Below are positions 1 through 5,799 of a DNA stretch of 6,864 nucleotides, one piece after another; within the stretch, counting starts at the first letter, position 1, and the number at the start of each line of letters is the position of its first letter. The stretch is from Candidatus Zipacnadia bacterium (GTDB lineage Bacteria; Armatimonadota; Zipacnadia; Zipacnadales; Zipacnadaceae): the NCBI GenBank assembly GCA_029821255.1, contig JALGTS010000061.1, positions 1 through 6,864 on the forward strand. Reading direction: 5' to 3'. The notes under the pieces were generated by a model. That model saw only the letters and a program-made list of their open reading frames with translations, ran no database searches and was not told the origin of the DNA. The translations under genes and the position numbers were made by a program.

Positions 1-1
1 G

Positions 2-205
2 CAGGTCTGTGTGCGCTGCTTGCGAAAGCCGTGTATCAGCAAATGCCCTGCTGAAGTATACCGCTGGTTGGAAGCTGAACAGGAACTGGAGATTGCCTAT
101 GAGAACTGCCTGGAATGCGGGACCTGCCGGGTAGTCTGCCCCTATGGCAACATTGACTGGAAATATCCCCGGGGCGGCTTCGGCGTCGCCTATAAGTTCG
201 GTTAG
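2..205 (+). CDS. fixX: FixX-like ferredoxin-like protein, 3' end (5' part outside window)
   Basis: Only the last 67 codons are present; the frame is open to the left edge, so the true start lies outside the window (the GTG at 11 is internal). FixX-type proteins are small iron-sulfur proteins that work with FixC and the electron transfer flavoprotein FixA/FixB, passing electrons towards quinone or nitrogenase-type acceptors. Visible here: a first cysteine group (C3, C6, C11, C15 of the fragment, the last followed by Pro) and a second group C-x2-C-x2-C-x3-C-P at 36-47, inside the FixX signature NCLECGTCR. The C-terminus, with YPRGGFGV followed by YKFG, is also typical of FixX. The family is about 90-100 residues, so roughly a third is missing. 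fixA/B/C would be expected to the left, which cannot be checked here. The stop codon overlaps that of the convergent regulator. Confidence 0.9.
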   Translation, partial: QVCVRCLRKPCISKCPAEVYRWLEAEQELEIAYENCLECGTCRVVCPYGNIDWKYPRGGFGVAYKFG

Positions 206-579
206 CCTCGTTGATCGAGAATGCGGCGGATGACGAGCAGCAGGTCATGGTGGTCGGTAATTGGCTTACTGTAGTACCAGATGCTGCCGTGATCAAAACT
301 CTTCTTCACTGATTCGGGCCCACGCGCCGCTGTCAGCATAAGCACAGGGATATCTGCAGTTTGCTCGTCGGCCTGGAGAGCCTGCAATGTTTCCCAACCA
401 TCCATCCGCGGCATCATTACATCCAGAAGGATGATATCAGGCCGCAGTTGGGCTACCAGCTCGAGTGCGGCCTTGCCATCGGAGGCTGTGCTCACCTGGT
501 AGCCCTTGCTGGTGAAGAACTCGCACCCAGCTGCTAAGAAATCTTCGTTGTCGTCGACAAGTAGGATGTGTTCGGCCAT
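202..579 (-). CDS. Single-domain response regulator (CheY-like receiver)
   Basis: A 125-residue protein that is only a receiver domain, with no output domain. It would accept a phosphoryl group from a histidine kinase and act by protein-protein contact in the cytoplasm. Motifs: acidic pair D9-D10 after the first strand (ILLVDDN), phospho-acceptor D53 in LLDVMMPRMDG, T83 in the LMLTA strand, and K105 in the SKP motif with a cis-Pro, so all catalytic positions are intact. The usual GADDYL stretch before the Lys is replaced by GSIWYYS, which is aromatic-rich. The start at 579 is chosen because AGGG lies just upstream, the receiver fold begins at once, and the best promoter (656-684) would start RNA near 649, excluding the longer reading to 684. 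No kinase gene is in the window. Twitching and T4P systems often use stand-alone receivers (PilG/PilH type), but a link to the adjacent pil operon is inference only. Confidence 0.9.
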   Translation of the reverse strand: MAEHILLVDDNEDFLAAGCEFFTSKGYQVSTASDGKAALELVAQLRPDIILLDVMMPRMDGWETLQALQADEQTADIPVLMLTAARGPESVKKSFDHGSIWYYSKPITDHHDLLLVIRRILDQRG

Positions 580-655
580 GTTTTCCCTACTATCTATAAG
601 AGGCCAGTTGAGATTATGCTGACAGCGCGCAGCTCTTGGCCGTAACTCAGGTGTA

Positions 656-684
656 ATTATATTCAGACATAGACCGAAAGTCAA
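656..684 (-). promoter_or_regulatory. Strong sigma70-type promoter for the response regulator
   Basis: Read on the - strand, TTGACT (684-679) and a perfect TATAAT (661-656) are separated by exactly 17 bp. Transcription would begin around 649, giving a leader of about 70 nt before the ATG at 579. This supports the shorter start of the regulator. Confidence 0.75.
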
Positions 685-693
685 AGAAATGAG

Positions 694-710
694 GGTTAAA
701 TCATTTAATC
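694..710. promoter_or_regulatory. AT-rich palindrome between divergent promoters (possible operator)
   Basis: TTAAAT-C-ATTTAA (696-708) is a perfect 6+6 inverted repeat with a 1-bp centre. It extends to GG...TC with one mismatch at 694-710. It lies about 10 bp upstream of the - strand -35 box and covers the -35 position of the + strand extended -10 box at 728. That position suits a shared regulator-binding site, but no binding protein can be named from sequence. Confidence 0.35.
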
Positions 711-724
711 TGGTAGGGGTATTG

Positions 725-733
725 TGTTATAAT
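725..733 (+). promoter_or_regulatory. Extended -10 promoter element, divergent from the regulator promoter
   Basis: TGT followed directly by a perfect TATAAT (728-733) fits the TGn-extended -10 class, which tolerates a poor -35. The -35 position (about 704-710) is only TTTAAT/TTAATC. RNA would start near 740. It would give either a long leader into pilM (about 240 nt) or a transcript over the small ORF at 760-888. Confidence 0.45.
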
Positions 734-759
734 AGTCCCAAACGAGGCCAATGGAGTAG

Positions 760-888
760 ATGAAACTGTGGGCGATAGGGGTGCTCTCGCGACGCAATGC
801 AGAGAAGGGAGAGGGGCAACCGAGCAGGTTAGGCAGTAGTTTGTGGGCCAGTTTGGGGTTTAGTAGGAGCCTGCTGTGGGCAAGATAG
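760..888 (+). other. Doubtful 42-codon ORF in the pilM leader
   Basis: ATG at 760 opens a 42-codon frame (begins MKLWAIGVLS, ends SRSLLWAR, stop TAG at 886-888). GGAG at 753-756 lies only 3 nt upstream, closer than usual. It sits just behind the extended -10 box at 728-733 and ends immediately before the pilM promoter at 891. I recognise no family. The composition is Arg/Ser/Leu/Trp-rich with no domain. It could be a leader peptide or chance; chance is the default for an ORF this short. Confidence 0.15.
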
Positions 889-890
889 CC

Positions 891-919
891 TTGACAAAAG
901 ATCTTCATTAGGCTAAACT
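891..919 (+). promoter_or_regulatory. Promoter of the pilM operon
   Basis: Perfect -35 TTGACA (891-896), 17-bp spacer, then TAAACT (914-919), which matches TATAAT at 4 of 6 positions. RNA would start near 926, leaving a leader of about 56 nt before the pilM ATG at 982. The -10 and start site are covered by two interlocked palindromes. Confidence 0.7.
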
Positions 920-939
920 GTTTAGCGCTTGGCGCTAAA
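912..939. promoter_or_regulatory. Two interlocked palindromes over the pilM -10/+1 (operator candidate)
   Basis: GCTAAA (912-917), CTG, TTTAGC (921-926) form one inverted repeat. TTTAGCGC (921-928), TTG, GCGCTAAA (932-939) form a second, perfect 8-bp one that shares the middle arm. The GCTAAA half-site thus occurs three times in alternating orientation, each separated by 3 bp. The location over the -10 box and start site is where a repressor would act. Since RNA starts near 926, an RNA hairpin reading is less likely. Confidence 0.5.
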
Positions 940-969
940 AGCAATGATAACTTGTGGTGCCTGACTGCG

Positions 970-975
970 AAGGAG
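970..975 (+). promoter_or_regulatory. Shine-Dalgarno site fixing the pilM start at 982
   Basis: AAGGAG lies 6 nt before ATG 982. The upstream TTG at 952 in the same frame has no comparable site and would add ten residues not expected before the family's N-terminal strand. Confidence 0.85.
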
Positions 976-981
976 CTACTG

Positions 982-2091
982 ATGGCACGCGGTGCAACCA
1001 ATGCTGTGGGACTAGATATTGGGGCCGATGCAATCAAGGCGGTACAACTTCGTAAGACTGGTAATGGTCTGCAGGTAGTTGGTCGCCCTGGGTATGTGCT
1101 GACTCCCCCAGGGAGTGTCTCGGGAGGAGTGGTGGTTGACGAGGAGGCCGTTGCTGGGACTATCAGCCAGATGGTTAGAGATTGCGGCTTCACCACCAAA
1201 GACGTTGTGGCCTCGGTAGGAGGAACTACCTCTGTTACTGTTCGAGTAGTCACTATGCCGCGGATGTCAGGTGCAGAGCTAAGCGATGCTATGGACTACG
1301 AGTTGGACCGGCAGGTTCCCTTCCCCATTGACCAGGTTATCTACGACTACCAGATTATCGAATCAGCCGACGGTGGCCAAGGGGACGAAATGAGCGTGCT
1401 ACTGGCGGCGGCCCAGGAGGATACAGTAAACGCTCACATAGCGGCGATTACAGGATCAGGCCTGCGCCCGATTCATATTGACATTGAGCCGTTGGCGGTG
1501 GGGCGGGCACTAGTAAACATCAGTACCAATGGCTACGGCCAGCAGACAGTGGCCATTGCTCATATCGGCGCCAGCCAGACCGAAATGAGCATTCTACGCA
1601 ATGGTGTCTTGGAGTTTGTTCGAGCCATTCCGACTGCAGGAGAAGCCTTCACCACAGCTATTCGTCAGGAACTGGGTGTTGATCTACAACAGGCAGAGCA
1701 GGCCAAGCGTCAGTTTGCTGATACCCGAGATTTAGACAGCATAGAGACAGACGACTCGGAGCAAGTTAAGCAGGCGAAACGGGCGGTCCAGCAGGCGATA
1801 TCGGGGCCTCTTTTTGAGTTGGCAACGGAGCTGGGGCGTACTCTCGACTTCTATCGGCGACAGCACGGCGGCGAGGAAATCAAGCGATTATTACTGTCGG
1901 GAGGTTCAGCGGTCATCCCTGGGCTGGCTGATTTCTTGACAACTGAGACAGGAGTGGACGCGGAGGTGGCTTATCCCTATAAATACTTACTTTGTGATGC
2001 AGATGAGCTAAGCGAAGCCTATTTGCGGGATGTAGGCCCGGCCACTTGTGTGGCGCTCGGCTTGGCTATGCGCGATATGCTGCCCGAATAG
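982..2091 (+). CDS. pilM: Type IV pilus assembly protein PilM (actin-like ATPase)
   Basis: A 369-residue cytoplasmic protein of the actin/FtsA-like ATPase superfamily. PilM binds nucleotide and the N-terminal peptide of PilN, anchoring the alignment complex to the cytoplasmic side. Visible motifs: phosphate-1 loop GLDIGADAIKAV at 10-21; the VTMPRMSGAEL segment at 90-100 followed by a conserved acidic/aromatic helix and QVPFPID at 111-117; the second phosphate loop AHIGASQTEMS at 193-203; FVRAIPTAGEAFT at 212-224; and the adenosine motif LLLSGGSAVIPGL at 303-315. Length is normal for the family, there are no low-complexity insertions, and there is no membrane segment. It is the only protein of this operon without a Gly/Pro-rich segment, which fits its cytoplasmic location. 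It is first in the operon, 11 bases before pilN. Confidence 0.95.
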   Translation: MARGATNAVGLDIGADAIKAVQLRKTGNGLQVVGRPGYVLTPPGSVSGGVVVDEEAVAGTISQMVRDCGFTTKDVVASVGGTTSVTVRVVTMPRMSGAELSDAMDYELDRQVPFPIDQVIYDYQIIESADGGQGDEMSVLLAAAQEDTVNAHIAAITGSGLRPIHIDIEPLAVGRALVNISTNGYGQQTVAIAHIGASQTEMSILRNGVLEFVRAIPTAGEAFTTAIRQELGVDLQQAEQAKRQFADTRDLDSIETDDSEQVKQAKRAVQQAISGPLFELATELGRTLDFYRRQHGGEEIKRLLLSGGSAVIPGLADFLTTETGVDAEVAYPYKYLLCDADELSEAYLRDVGPATCVALGLAMRDMLPE

Positions 2092-2102
2092 AGGAGATCG
2101 AC

Positions 2103-3098
2103 GTGCTTAAGATCGATCTGCTGCCCAAACATTTTGCAATAGCGCGCACCAATAAGCGGATTCTGACAATCGGGATAGTCCTTTTGGTTCTGGTTGGGGG
2201 TGGTTTCTGGCTTAAGCACAAGGCGATCCGCGCAGAAATCGCTAAGGTCCAGGAAGCCATTGCGGAGGTGAAGCCGACTGCCGATGAGGTAGACGAGCTT
2301 CAGGCGCAGATCAGCGAGAAACAGGGCTGGCTCGATCCCATAAAATCCAAACTCGATTTTGTGGAAAAAGCTGATAAAACCGGTGATAAGTATTTTGACT
2401 GTTTCCACAGCATTAACAAATACATCTGGCAAGGAGCCCAGATGTCCAGCTTCAGCATCACCGACGGCAGCTCAGTGCAGTTTACTGTGCAGGTGCGAGG
2501 CGATGCCGGCGTCGGGCGTTTTCTGCTTAACCTTCTGCGCTGTCCTGATTTGACTAACATAACCTATTCTGGTGTGCCAGGTGGACAGAGTATTGAGACT
2601 AGCGGGGCAGGTGTGGCAACGGCCGGTGCCGTACCTGGACCGCCAGGTATGGGGATGATGCGGCCCGGCGGTATGCCTCCGAGCGTGCCAGGGCCGCAGA
2701 TGCAGGAGCCAGGCGCCCCGCCGATGCCACCCCCAGAGATGATGGGCCCCGGCGGTATGCCTCCGGGTATGCCGGGTCCAGCTGGTCTGCCGCAAGCTGC
2801 CACAGCTTCCCGGGCTGCGGGCGTTGAACCCGGGAGCCCCAATGAACCGATTACGTTGCAGATCTCGGCGACGCTGACCGAGCCGATCACAGTGCCGACT
2901 CCGCCGGGCCAAGCCGCTGCGGCAGTCGGTATGGGTGGAGGCATGGGGCCAGGTATGATGGGACCTCCCGTGCCGTCTATGGGGGTCGGGGGTCCTCTGC
3001 CGGCGCCAGGCTCACAGATGGGGAGGCCTGCGGGGCCGAGCGCTCCTCTGGGCGGGACCGCTCCGGAGGAGCTGTCTGAGGAGGAATTGGAGGAGTAG
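2103..3098 (+). CDS. pilN: PilN-like T4P alignment protein with Met/Gly/Pro-rich insertion and tail
   Basis: A 331-residue inner-membrane protein. GTG 2103 is chosen because GAGGAG (2091-2096, overlapping the pilM stop) is 6 nt upstream and because it places IDLLP, the PilM-binding motif (usually INLLP), at residues 4-8. One membrane helix at about 20-37 and a coiled coil at about 38-90 follow. The periplasmic ferredoxin-like fold is readable as strand VQFTVQVRG, a helix through FLLNLLRCPDL, and strand NITYSG (to about 156). The last strand, ITLQISATLTEPI, comes only at 250-262. The roughly 90 residues between (157-246) are Pro/Gly/Met-rich and look like an insertion in the final hairpin. A second Pro/Gly/Met-rich tail (264-321) ends in an acidic run, EELSEEELEE. 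Ordinary PilN proteins are about 180-220 residues. GspL/M-type proteins are alternatives, but order and motif favour PilN. Confidence 0.88.
   Translation: MLKIDLLPKHFAIARTNKRILTIGIVLLVLVGGGFWLKHKAIRAEIAKVQEAIAEVKPTADEVDELQAQISEKQGWLDPIKSKLDFVEKADKTGDKYFDCFHSINKYIWQGAQMSSFSITDGSSVQFTVQVRGDAGVGRFLLNLLRCPDLTNITYSGVPGGQSIETSGAGVATAGAVPGPPGMGMMRPGGMPPSVPGPQMQEPGAPPMPPPEMMGPGGMPPGMPGPAGLPQAATASRAAGVEPGSPNEPITLQISATLTEPITVPTPPGQAAAAVGMGGGMGPGMMGPPVPSMGVGGPLPAPGSQMGRPAGPSAPLGGTAPEELSEEELEE
2664..2765 (+). repeat. 18-bp direct repeats within the pilN low-complexity insertion
   Basis: CCCGGCGGTATGCCTCCG occurs at 2664-2681 and again at 2748-2765, 84 bp apart and in frame, each encoding PGGMPP. The exact identity at the DNA level, codon third positions included, suggests recent internal duplication in the insertion. 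Confidence 0.8.
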
Positions 3099-3205
3099 TT
3101 AGGGGCGATTTGTCAGAGAGTTAGGTCGGTATAGCGATTTGGGCTGTTTATGAAGATCACAGCTAAGGTGCAGTATAGCCAGTTCGATCTTTCGGAGACG
3201 CGATT

Positions 3206-3985
<780 letters not shown>

Positions 3986-4006
3986 GGCAATCGGGAGAGG
4001 TCAGTA

Positions 4007-4711
4007 GTGTCTATAAAACACAGAACAAATATTATGGTGACGGGCGGGCTGGGGGCGTTGATGTTAGCACTGGCATTACTGCTGATGGTTGTGCTGCCGG
4101 CAACGGAAATAGGTAGCATATCCAGCGAGGCGCAACCCCGGCCAATGGGCGGGGGCCCGCCTGGTCCACCTGGGGAAGCAATGATGGGGCCAGGAGGAGC
4201 TCCTATGGGTCCTATGGGGAGGCCCATGGGACCGGGAATAGGTATGCCTGGTCAAATGGGAATGATGGGAATGGGTATGGGAATGGGGGTAGCGCCAGCT
4301 GCGCCGGAAAATGTCTTCGAGGGCGACCCGTTGGAAAGCAGCCGCGCCAATCCTTTTTCCAGTGGACTGGGTGTGGAGGCGGCAGTAATAGCAGGTACAA
4401 AGTACGGACCCGCCTGGGATCAGATGCCCCTGGCCAGTCGTGTCGGCATTGGGCCAGCCGCGCGGCGGCCCGAACCCGAGCCGGTGGCCGCGCCGGAAGT
4501 TGCCGAAGTCAAGTTCATGCGCATCAGCAGCATTATGTGGGCCGGGGACCGGCCTCTGGCCATCTATGAAATGAGAACGGGTGAGAGCGGTAGCGTCCGA
4601 CCCGGCGACATAGTGGATGACTGGCTGGTCGAGCAGATCGGGCAAGACTATGTTAGGGTCCGTAACGTGGTTAGCGGCGAGACCCGCCGTGTCCCGTTGC
4701 GGACAAAGTAA
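4007..4711 (+). CDS. pilP: PilP-like T4P assembly protein with membrane anchor and Met/Gly-rich linker
   Basis: A 234-residue protein, the likely link between PilN/PilO and the secretin. GTG 4007 is preceded by GGGAGAGG (3993-4000) at 6 nt; ATG 4034 is a weaker alternative. A membrane helix lies at about 12-31. There is no cysteine anywhere, so it is not the lipoprotein seen in Proteobacteria but is anchored by a helix, as GspC is. Residues 43-99 are Met/Gly/Pro-rich (12 Met in 59-94). RANPF at 113-117 matches the R-[ND]-PF motif that precedes the PilP domain. A Pro/Glu-rich stretch (153-163) leads into the beta-barrel (HR-type) domain at about 167-231: KFMRISSIMW, RPLAIYEMRTG, GSVRPGDIVDDWLVEQIGQDYVRV. 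A GspC-like name is possible, but gene order and the NPF motif favour PilP. Confidence 0.82.
   Translation: MSIKHRTNIMVTGGLGALMLALALLLMVVLPATEIGSISSEAQPRPMGGGPPGPPGEAMMGPGGAPMGPMGRPMGPGIGMPGQMGMMGMGMGMGVAPAAPENVFEGDPLESSRANPFSSGLGVEAAVIAGTKYGPAWDQMPLASRVGIGPAARRPEPEPVAAPEVAEVKFMRISSIMWAGDRPLAIYEMRTGESGSVRPGDIVDDWLVEQIGQDYVRVRNVVSGETRRVPLRTK
4258..4289 (+). other. Predicted G-quadruplex motif in the pilP coding strand
   Basis: Five G-runs (GGG 4258-4260, 4267-4269, 4273-4275, 4279-4281, GGGGG 4285-4289) are separated by loops of 6, 3, 3 and 3 nt. This satisfies the usual G3+N1-7 rule with one run to spare. It encodes the Met-Gly repeat of PilP and lies on the coding strand, so the mRNA would carry it too. 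Confidence 0.6.
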
Positions 4712-4736
4712 ACAGTTGCCGAAGCAAACAATTGAG

Positions 4737-4764
4737 CTGACAAATTCGTCAATATAGGTACAAT
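4737..4764 (+). promoter_or_regulatory. Internal promoter before the STN protein and pilQ
   Basis: CTGACA (4737-4742, 5 of 6 to TTGACA), 16-bp spacer, TACAAT (4759-4764, 5 of 6 to TATAAT) lie in the 102-base gap after pilP. RNA would start near 4771, about 43 nt before the ATG at 4814. It would let the secretin genes be expressed separately from pilMNOP. Confidence 0.6.
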
Positions 4765-4813
4765 AAAGCAGTCGGCTGTAATTGGGGTGAAGAGTCTTTA
4801 GGAGGCGAGTGCA

Positions 4814-5668
4814 ATGCGTAGAGATATGGTAGGTTGGATAATGGTCAGCGTTGTAGTGCTGAGTATGATAGCTGTGTTACCTACGATTGGTTACGCTCAG
4901 CAGGGCGAAGGCCGGTTTTCGGTGCAGTGGAAAGATATTCCAGTCGCCGATGCTCTGGGCGCTTTGCAGCGCCAGTTTGGTCTGCAGTACGTCTTGCCCA
5001 GTGAGCTGGGGTCGCGGCGCATAACCCTCTCGTTGAATAACGCAACTGTGACTCAAGCGCTACAAGCCATACTTAGTGCGGCTAACCTCACTGCCGTCAA
5101 CGAAAACGGTGTCTGGCATATACGGGAGGTTGCCGAGGCTTCGGCAGAGGGCAGGACTTACCGTCCTCCGACTATGGGAGGGGCAATGGTGCAACCCGCA
5201 CCGTACCGACCAACTCCGCCCGGTGTTAACGTCGGCGATGCCAGCAATCTGGGGATGCCTGGTCCGGCCGGTGGTGTGCCAGGGATGCCGATGGGGTTGC
5301 AACCTGGTGCTCTCGGCACTGGCCTGACAACGCCGGGCCTACAAGGGACAATGCAGGGCTATTCCCCTGAAGATATGGTCTTTCGCACCATCCCGCTGAA
5401 ATTCATCGATCCGTACGTGGTTACTGATATGTTTGGCGGTGGTGTTGTGGGTGGCTACAGTAGTTACGGTGGCGGTGGCTATGGTGGCTACGGCGATTAT
5501 AACCGTGGCGGTTATGGTCGGGACCGCTATGGGAGCGACCGCTATGGGAGCGACCGCTATCGCAGCGACCGTTATGGGAGCGACCGCTATCGCAGCGACC
5601 GTTATGGAAGCAGCCGCTATGGCAGCGACCGCTATGATCGTGGCTATAGTCGGGATCGCTACTATTAG
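4814..5668 (+). CDS. Exported STN-domain protein, secretin-like N-terminus with RYGSD-repeat tail
   Basis: A 284-residue protein with a signal peptide (about 1-28, cleavage after GYA). AGGAGG (4800-4805) is 8 nt before ATG. Residues 34-103 form an STN/secretin short N-terminal domain (VQWKDIPVADALGALQRQFG through ITLSLNNATVTQALQAIL to WHIRE). A Pro/Gly-rich linker follows (115-180), then the first strand and helix of an N1/NolW-type domain (about 188-207), which runs straight into Gly/Tyr-rich sequence and a repeat tail (237-284). The secretin pore domain is absent. Residues 193-214 match PilQ residues 191-212 at 13 of 22 positions, so the two genes look paralogous. It may be a secretin accessory that co-assembles with PilQ, or a shortened secretin that acquired a new end. 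The tail is rich in Arg, Tyr, Asp, Ser and Gly. I cannot assign a specific function. Confidence 0.8.
   Translation: MRRDMVGWIMVSVVVLSMIAVLPTIGYAQQGEGRFSVQWKDIPVADALGALQRQFGLQYVLPSELGSRRITLSLNNATVTQALQAILSAANLTAVNENGVWHIREVAEASAEGRTYRPPTMGGAMVQPAPYRPTPPGVNVGDASNLGMPGPAGGVPGMPMGLQPGALGTGLTTPGLQGTMQGYSPEDMVFRTIPLKFIDPYVVTDMFGGGVVGGYSSYGGGGYGGYGDYNRGGYGRDRYGSDRYGSDRYRSDRYGSDRYRSDRYGSSRYGSDRYDRGYSRDRYY
5522..5641 (+). repeat. 15-bp tandem repeat (8 units) coding DRYGS-type pentapeptides
   Basis: Units start at 5522, 5537, 5552, 5567, 5582, 5597, 5612 and 5627. The consensus GACCGCTATGGGAGC encodes D-R-Y-G-S, with R replacing G in units 3 and 5; units 7 and 8 are degenerate. Units 3-4 and 5-6 form a 30-bp higher-order duplication differing at one base (5578 G versus 5608 A). 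All units keep the frame. Confidence 0.92.
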
Positions 5669-5685
5669 TATAGTGTTAGTATAGT
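5665..5685 (+). repeat. Tandem 10-bp duplication over the STN gene stop
   Basis: TTAGTATAGT at 5665-5674 is repeated at 5676-5685. The first copy contains the stop codon of the STN gene. The rest of the 131-base gap before pilQ shows only a weak hairpin (5716-5732, TGCTAC/GTAGCA) without a T-tract and no clear promoter. Confidence 0.6.
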
Positions 5686-5799
5686 AGTGGCGAAGTAGCG
5701 GGGGTTAAGACCTATTGCTACGGGCGGTAGCAGCAAGTGGGGCATAGCGTGCTGATTACTAACTATGTACCGTGTCCACTGCAAGTATGGGAGGGTACA

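Larger units (their letters stand above)
580..981. other. Regulatory intergenic region between the regulator and pilM
   Basis: These 402 bases hold no convincing gene. From left to right they contain the - strand promoter (656-684), an AT-rich palindrome (694-710), an extended -10 box on the + strand (725-733), a doubtful small ORF (760-888), the pilM promoter (891-919) with overlapping palindromes (912-939), and the pilM ribosome-binding site. I see no tRNA-like fold and no hairpin with a T-tract. Confidence 0.7.

Noticed and set aside
580..684. Longer reading of the response regulator starting at 684
   Set aside because: The 35 extra residues are not receiver-like, the region contains the -10/-35 boxes of the gene, and a Shine-Dalgarno site sits before the ATG at 579.
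952..981. TTG start for PilM at 952
   Set aside because: No Shine-Dalgarno site; AAGGAG is placed correctly for ATG 982, and the family N-terminus begins there.
705..1253. 182-codon - strand ORF opposite the start of pilM
   Set aside because: Low-quality composition (Thr/Pro/Ser/Leu), no domain, opposite a clear PilM gene and its promoter.
2046..2102. ATG start for PilN at 2046 inside pilM
   Set aside because: It would put 19 unrelated residues before the IDLLP motif; GTG 2103 has GAGGAG at 6 nt.
2472..2944. Two - strand ORFs opposite pilN (2472-2912, 2564-2944)
   Set aside because: Complementary readings of Gly/Pro-rich codons rarely contain stops; compositions such as RRHTAG and GGIPPG repeats are shadows.
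3099..3205. Promoter in the pilN-pilO gap
   Set aside because: TTGTCA (3110-3115) is followed by TATAGC only 14 bp away; spacing is too short to claim a promoter.
4076..4645. 189-codon - strand ORF opposite pilP
   Set aside because: His/Arg/Ser-rich shadow of Met-Gly-Pro codons with no recognisable domain.
5522..5641. CRISPR-like array
   Set aside because: Units are contiguous 15-bp in-frame coding repeats without unique spacers.
5433..5684. Hydrophobic + strand ORF (Ala/Val/Met/Thr) in another frame of the STN gene
   Set aside because: It is the shifted reading of the GGY/RYGS repeats; the apparent membrane protein is an artefact of the tandem repeat.
5716..5732. Hairpin TGCTAC/GTAGCA between the STN gene and pilQ as terminator
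   Set aside because: Only 6 bp of stem and no following T-tract.
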